DNA of 64,000 bases, from assembly GCA_026014705.1 (NCBI GenBank), contig JAOZHU010000035.1, forward strand, positions 62,001 to 126,000. The letters run 5' to 3'. The translations under genes and the position numbers were made by a program. The stretch is from Candidatus Bathyarchaeota archaeon (GTDB lineage Archaea; Thermoproteota; Bathyarchaeia; Bathyarchaeales; Bathycorpusculaceae). This document shows positions 62,039 to 64,000 of this stretch, piece by piece (position 1 is the stretch's first letter; every line of letters starts with the position of its first letter). Under the pieces are notes generated by a model. It did not search any database. It was not told the DNA's origin and saw nothing but the letters and a program-made list of their open reading frames with translations.

Positions 62039-63039
62039 ATGTGTGACCTCCTCATCATGGCTCTCTGTGCAAACGCGGATTCACGTGACTCATCTGCAGC
62101 ATCACGCATAGACTTGCCTGTGTACTGCAGGTAAACTTCGTTCAACGTCGGCTTCGTTAAGGAAAGCTTGGTCACAACATGCCCTTCTTTTCGCAGGGCT
62201 TCGATTATTAGCGGTGCGGTTACTTCGCCGCTTTCAGACTTCACCACGTACATGCCGTTCTCCTTCTTAACTTCTTTTACGCGCTCAATTTTCTTCACAA
62301 GACCCGTTATGTCCACATCTTGTTTGATGCTTAACGTGATTATGTCGCCGCCCAAGCTTTCTTTAAGCTCATCTGGAGTGCCGACTACCACGATTTTGCC
62401 GTGGTCAATTATGGCTATGCGGTCGCAAAGCGCATCAGCCTCCTCCAAATAATGCGTCGTTAGAAACAACGTCATACCGAACTCTTTCTTCAGCATGCGC
62501 ACATAATTCCACGTAGCCGCTCTAGTCTGGACATCTAAGCCCAACGTGGGCTCATCCAAGAACAAAACTTTGGGCCTATTGACTAATCCACATGCCAGCT
62601 CGAGTCTGCGGCGCATGCCGCCTGAATAGGTCTGAACTTTTTTGTCCTTGAACGCTGTTAATTCAACGAGTGCTAACAGTTCGTCGGCGCGTTTTTTGGA
62701 AACTTCGCGGGGAATACCGTACAGGTCAGCACATAAGAGTATATTCTCGTAGCCTGTTAAATCCTCATCAGCCGTGTACTCTTGCGGAACCACGCCGATG
62801 GCGTTTCGAACATCGTTGTTTTGCTTGGCAATATCATAACCCAGGATTGACGCCCTGCCTTCCGTGGGTTTCAATACGGTTATCAGCATGTTTATTGTTG
62901 TGGTTTTTCCCGCGCCGTTGGGTCCTAGGAAACCGAAGATTTCACCCTGTTTTACGCTGAAGTTCACGTGATCAACCGCTACAAGGTTGTGGTTGAAGAT
63001 TTTCGTTAGCCCTTCAGCCTTGATTACGTCTTCGCTCAT
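62035..63039 (-). CDS. ABC-2 transporter ATPase (DrrA-like)
   Basis: A 334-aa ATPase. Walker A GPNGAGKTT, signature YSGGMRRRLELACGL, Walker B VLFLDEPTLGLD, and a C-terminal DrrA-type domain (LTKPTLNEVYLQYTGKSMRDAADE). Overlaps both neighbours by 4 nt. Together with the permease it forms a Drr-like exporter, likely regulated by the adjacent PadR. Confidence 0.95.
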   Translation of the reverse strand: MSEDVIKAEGLTKIFNHNLVAVDHVNFSVKQGEIFGFLGPNGAGKTTTINMLITVLKPTEGRASILGYDIAKQNNDVRNAIGVVPQEYTADEDLTGYENILLCADLYGIPREVSKKRADELLALVELTAFKDKKVQTYSGGMRRRLELACGLVNRPKVLFLDEPTLGLDVQTRAATWNYVRMLKKEFGMTLFLTTHYLEEADALCDRIAIIDHGKIVVVGTPDELKESLGGDIITLSIKQDVDITGLVKKIERVKEVKKENGMYVVKSESGEVTAPLIIEALRKEGHVVTKLSLTKPTLNEVYLQYTGKSMRDAADESRESAFAQRAMMRRSHM

Positions 63040-63581
63040 TTAGGTTCACCTTTCAGTTTTTTGCTTAATTCCTCGAGTTTTCCTGAAACCTCGTTCACAG
63101 CACTGAGAGCCTCGTTTAAAGCTTGCTCCGAGAAATTTTCCTGCAATTTTTTACCAACATGGAAAAGGGCTATGGCTAATCTCCGCATCGCGTCGCGTAT
63201 TTCAACTGTTTTTTCGTGTGGAATCCGCATGAAAAAATTATCAAAGAAAGGCGTTGGGAGAAAGCCAACTTCTTCCCTGACTTTGTTCCGTATCATTTCT
63301 TGCTCTTTAAGCAGTTTTTTTCCGCTTGTTGTTAACTCGTAGCGTTTTAGTCCGTTCTCCGTTGGCAACTCTTTAATGTGTCCATTGTCTTGCAGCCATG
63401 CCAGCAAAGGGTAGATGGAGCCCGGGCTGGGTTTCCAAAAACCGTTAGTGTGTTTTTCGATTTCTTCCATTATTTCTGAGCCTGACATGGGTTTTTCATT
63501 GAGGGCCTCGAGAACGTGATAGCGCAGAAAACCTTTTGGCACCATGGCCGTGTGGCGCATCCATTTCCTGTGGGCAAACAT
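63036..63581 (-). CDS. PadR-family transcriptional regulator
   Basis: About 181 aa. PadR winged helix at about 20-100 (LRYHVLEALNEKPMSGSEIMEEIEKHTNGFWKPSPGSIYPLLAWLQDNG region) and a C-terminal helical dimerisation part (LFHVGKKLQENFSEQ). Known PadR proteins repress neighbouring efflux pumps and respond to small molecules. The open frame starts TTG 63614, but TATA and operator positions favour ATG 63581. First gene of the PadR-DrrA-DrrB operon. Confidence 0.9.
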   Translation of the reverse strand: MFAHRKWMRHTAMVPKGFLRYHVLEALNEKPMSGSEIMEEIEKHTNGFWKPSPGSIYPLLAWLQDNGHIKELPTENGLKRYELTTSGKKLLKEQEMIRNKVREEVGFLPTPFFDNFFMRIPHEKTVEIRDAMRRLAIALFHVGKKLQENFSEQALNEALSAVNEVSGKLEELSKKLKGEPK

Positions 63582-63598
63582 ACTTATCACTATCGACC

Positions 63599-63622
63599 TC
63601 AAATGCGATATCAAATGCGATA
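63599..63622 (-). promoter_or_regulatory. Tandem 12-bp operator at the padR promoter
   Basis: Plus-strand TCAAATGCGATA occurs twice in direct tandem (63599-63610, 63611-63622). It abuts the TATA-like GGTTTAAATAT (minus strand, 63620-63630), so a bound repressor would cover the start site near 63599. Probable autoregulatory PadR site. Confidence 0.6.
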
Positions 63623-63658
63623 TTTAAACCTAGCGCATGACAAAACCCAAAATACAAC

Positions 63659-64000
63659 TTACGTTATCACAGTGCCAACGTTCTCGCCGTTGATAGCCGC
63701 TAAAATGTTCTCGGGTTTAAAGCCGTTCACGACGACTATTTTAACGCGTTTATGTTTCAGAAGTTTTATCGCTTCAGGATCAATTATTTGATGAATCCCC
63801 GCTGTGTGTTTGCTCTCAGAAAAAACGTTAGCCAAATCATCAAAGGATAAACGATCAAGTTTAACAGCGTCAGGGTGCTTTCTTGGGTCTTTGTTGTAAA
63901 CGCCGTCTTGGTCTGTGCCCTTAACCAGCAAATCAGCGCCCACCCTCTCCACAATTAATGCTGCTACAGAGTCTGTTGTCATGCCGGGTTTCAATCCGCC
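63659..64000 (-). CDS. pyrH: UMP kinase, C-terminal part (partial)
   Basis: The gene enters from the right edge. The visible 113 residues start GGLKPGMTTDSVAALIVERV and include LLVKGTDQDGVYNKDP, matching the C-terminal half of archaeal UMP kinase (amino-acid kinase family). Catalyses UMP to UDP. The N-terminal half is outside the window. Ends at 63659. Confidence 0.9.
   Translation of the reverse strand, partial: GGLKPGMTTDSVAALIVERVGADLLVKGTDQDGVYNKDPRKHPDAVKLDRLSFDDLANVFSESKHTAGIHQIIDPEAIKLLKHKRVKIVVVNGFKPENILAAINGENVGTVIT

Noticed and set aside
1..64000. CRISPR arrays, tRNA, rRNA, insertion sequences, prophage
   Set aside because: No repeat-spacer pattern, no TPsiC-like GGTTCRA with cloverleaf, no transposase or integrase frame was found by reading intergenic regions. 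Small or degenerate elements could be missed.

Overview
The window comes from an archaeon, most likely a Bathyarchaeia (Candidatus Bathyarchaeota) type member of the TACK group. This rests on gene content, since there is no rRNA to place it. Archaeal information-processing genes include TBP, DnaG-type primase, a family-B DNA polymerase, HerA/NurA, GatD/GatE, TiaS, archaeal AlaS with an N-terminal Zn module, and a SelB-like pseudo-GTPase. Beside them sit genes of bacterial flavour: GrpE-DnaK-DnaJ, PfkA-type phosphofructokinase, an ATP-dependent benzoyl-CoA-reductase-like module, and MacB-type and Drr-type ABC exporters. Many genes start with TTG or GTG, and several TATA-like boxes lie about 25 bp from a start codon, which suggests leaderless transcripts. 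There is no CRISPR array, IS element, prophage, rRNA or recognisable tRNA.

Layout. 1-3.3 kb: tail of a DUF1922-like Zn ribbon, MBL hydrolase, pyrE, tbp, archaeal signal peptidase and a 56-aa zinc-ribbon gene. 3.3-6 kb: a 30-aa candidate gene and a large CARDB-type surface protein. 6.1-11.4 kb: a six-gene redox module (CcdA-like thiol transporter, NapH-like polyferredoxin, one 2-hydroxyacyl-CoA dehydratase/benzoyl-CoA reductase-family subunit, two ASKHA activator ATPases, a 2[4Fe-4S] ferredoxin). 11.4-19 kb: surface cyclophilin, threonine dehydratase, grpE-dnaK-dnaJ and small proteins. 19.5-26.4 kb: a methyltransferase, a radical SAM/SPASM enzyme, and three surface-protein genes (kelch, LamG, unknown) that share one upstream DNA element next to a membrane-anchored winged-helix regulator. 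26.7-30.3 kb: dnaG and polB, convergent. 31-38.8 kb: UPF0282, an interrupted MFS transporter, pfkA, GT4 glycosyltransferase, M48 protease, apgM. 38.9-40.7 kb: a three-gene operon of related beta/wHTH proteins. 41-44.3 kb: gatD-gatE. 44.3-45 kb: gene-poor stretch with a structured element. 45-47.1 kb: alcohol dehydrogenase, LsrF-like aldolase and a small Cys protein. 47.2-55.5 kb: S51 peptidase, membrane protein, aSelBL, flavodoxin, RAM-domain protein, tiaS, FUN14, alaS. 55.6-58.6 kb: a fourth beta/wHTH protein divergent from nurA-herA. 58.6-64 kb: Nudix, two ABC export systems, a PadR regulator, and the end of pyrH.

Most notable: (i) the membrane-linked ATP-driven reductase module with only one catalytic subunit; (ii) a three-promoter regulon built on GAGAAC half-sites; (iii) two genes (dnaG, ferredoxin) whose conserved N-termini have no canonical start codon; (iv) a PolB with intact polymerase motifs but all three exonuclease motifs degraded; (v) an inverted-repeat element, possibly a small RNA, at 44.6 kb; (vi) a recurrent TATA/G5 intergenic motif; and (vii) a beta/wHTH family present four times, one copy facing nurA-herA across a palindrome.
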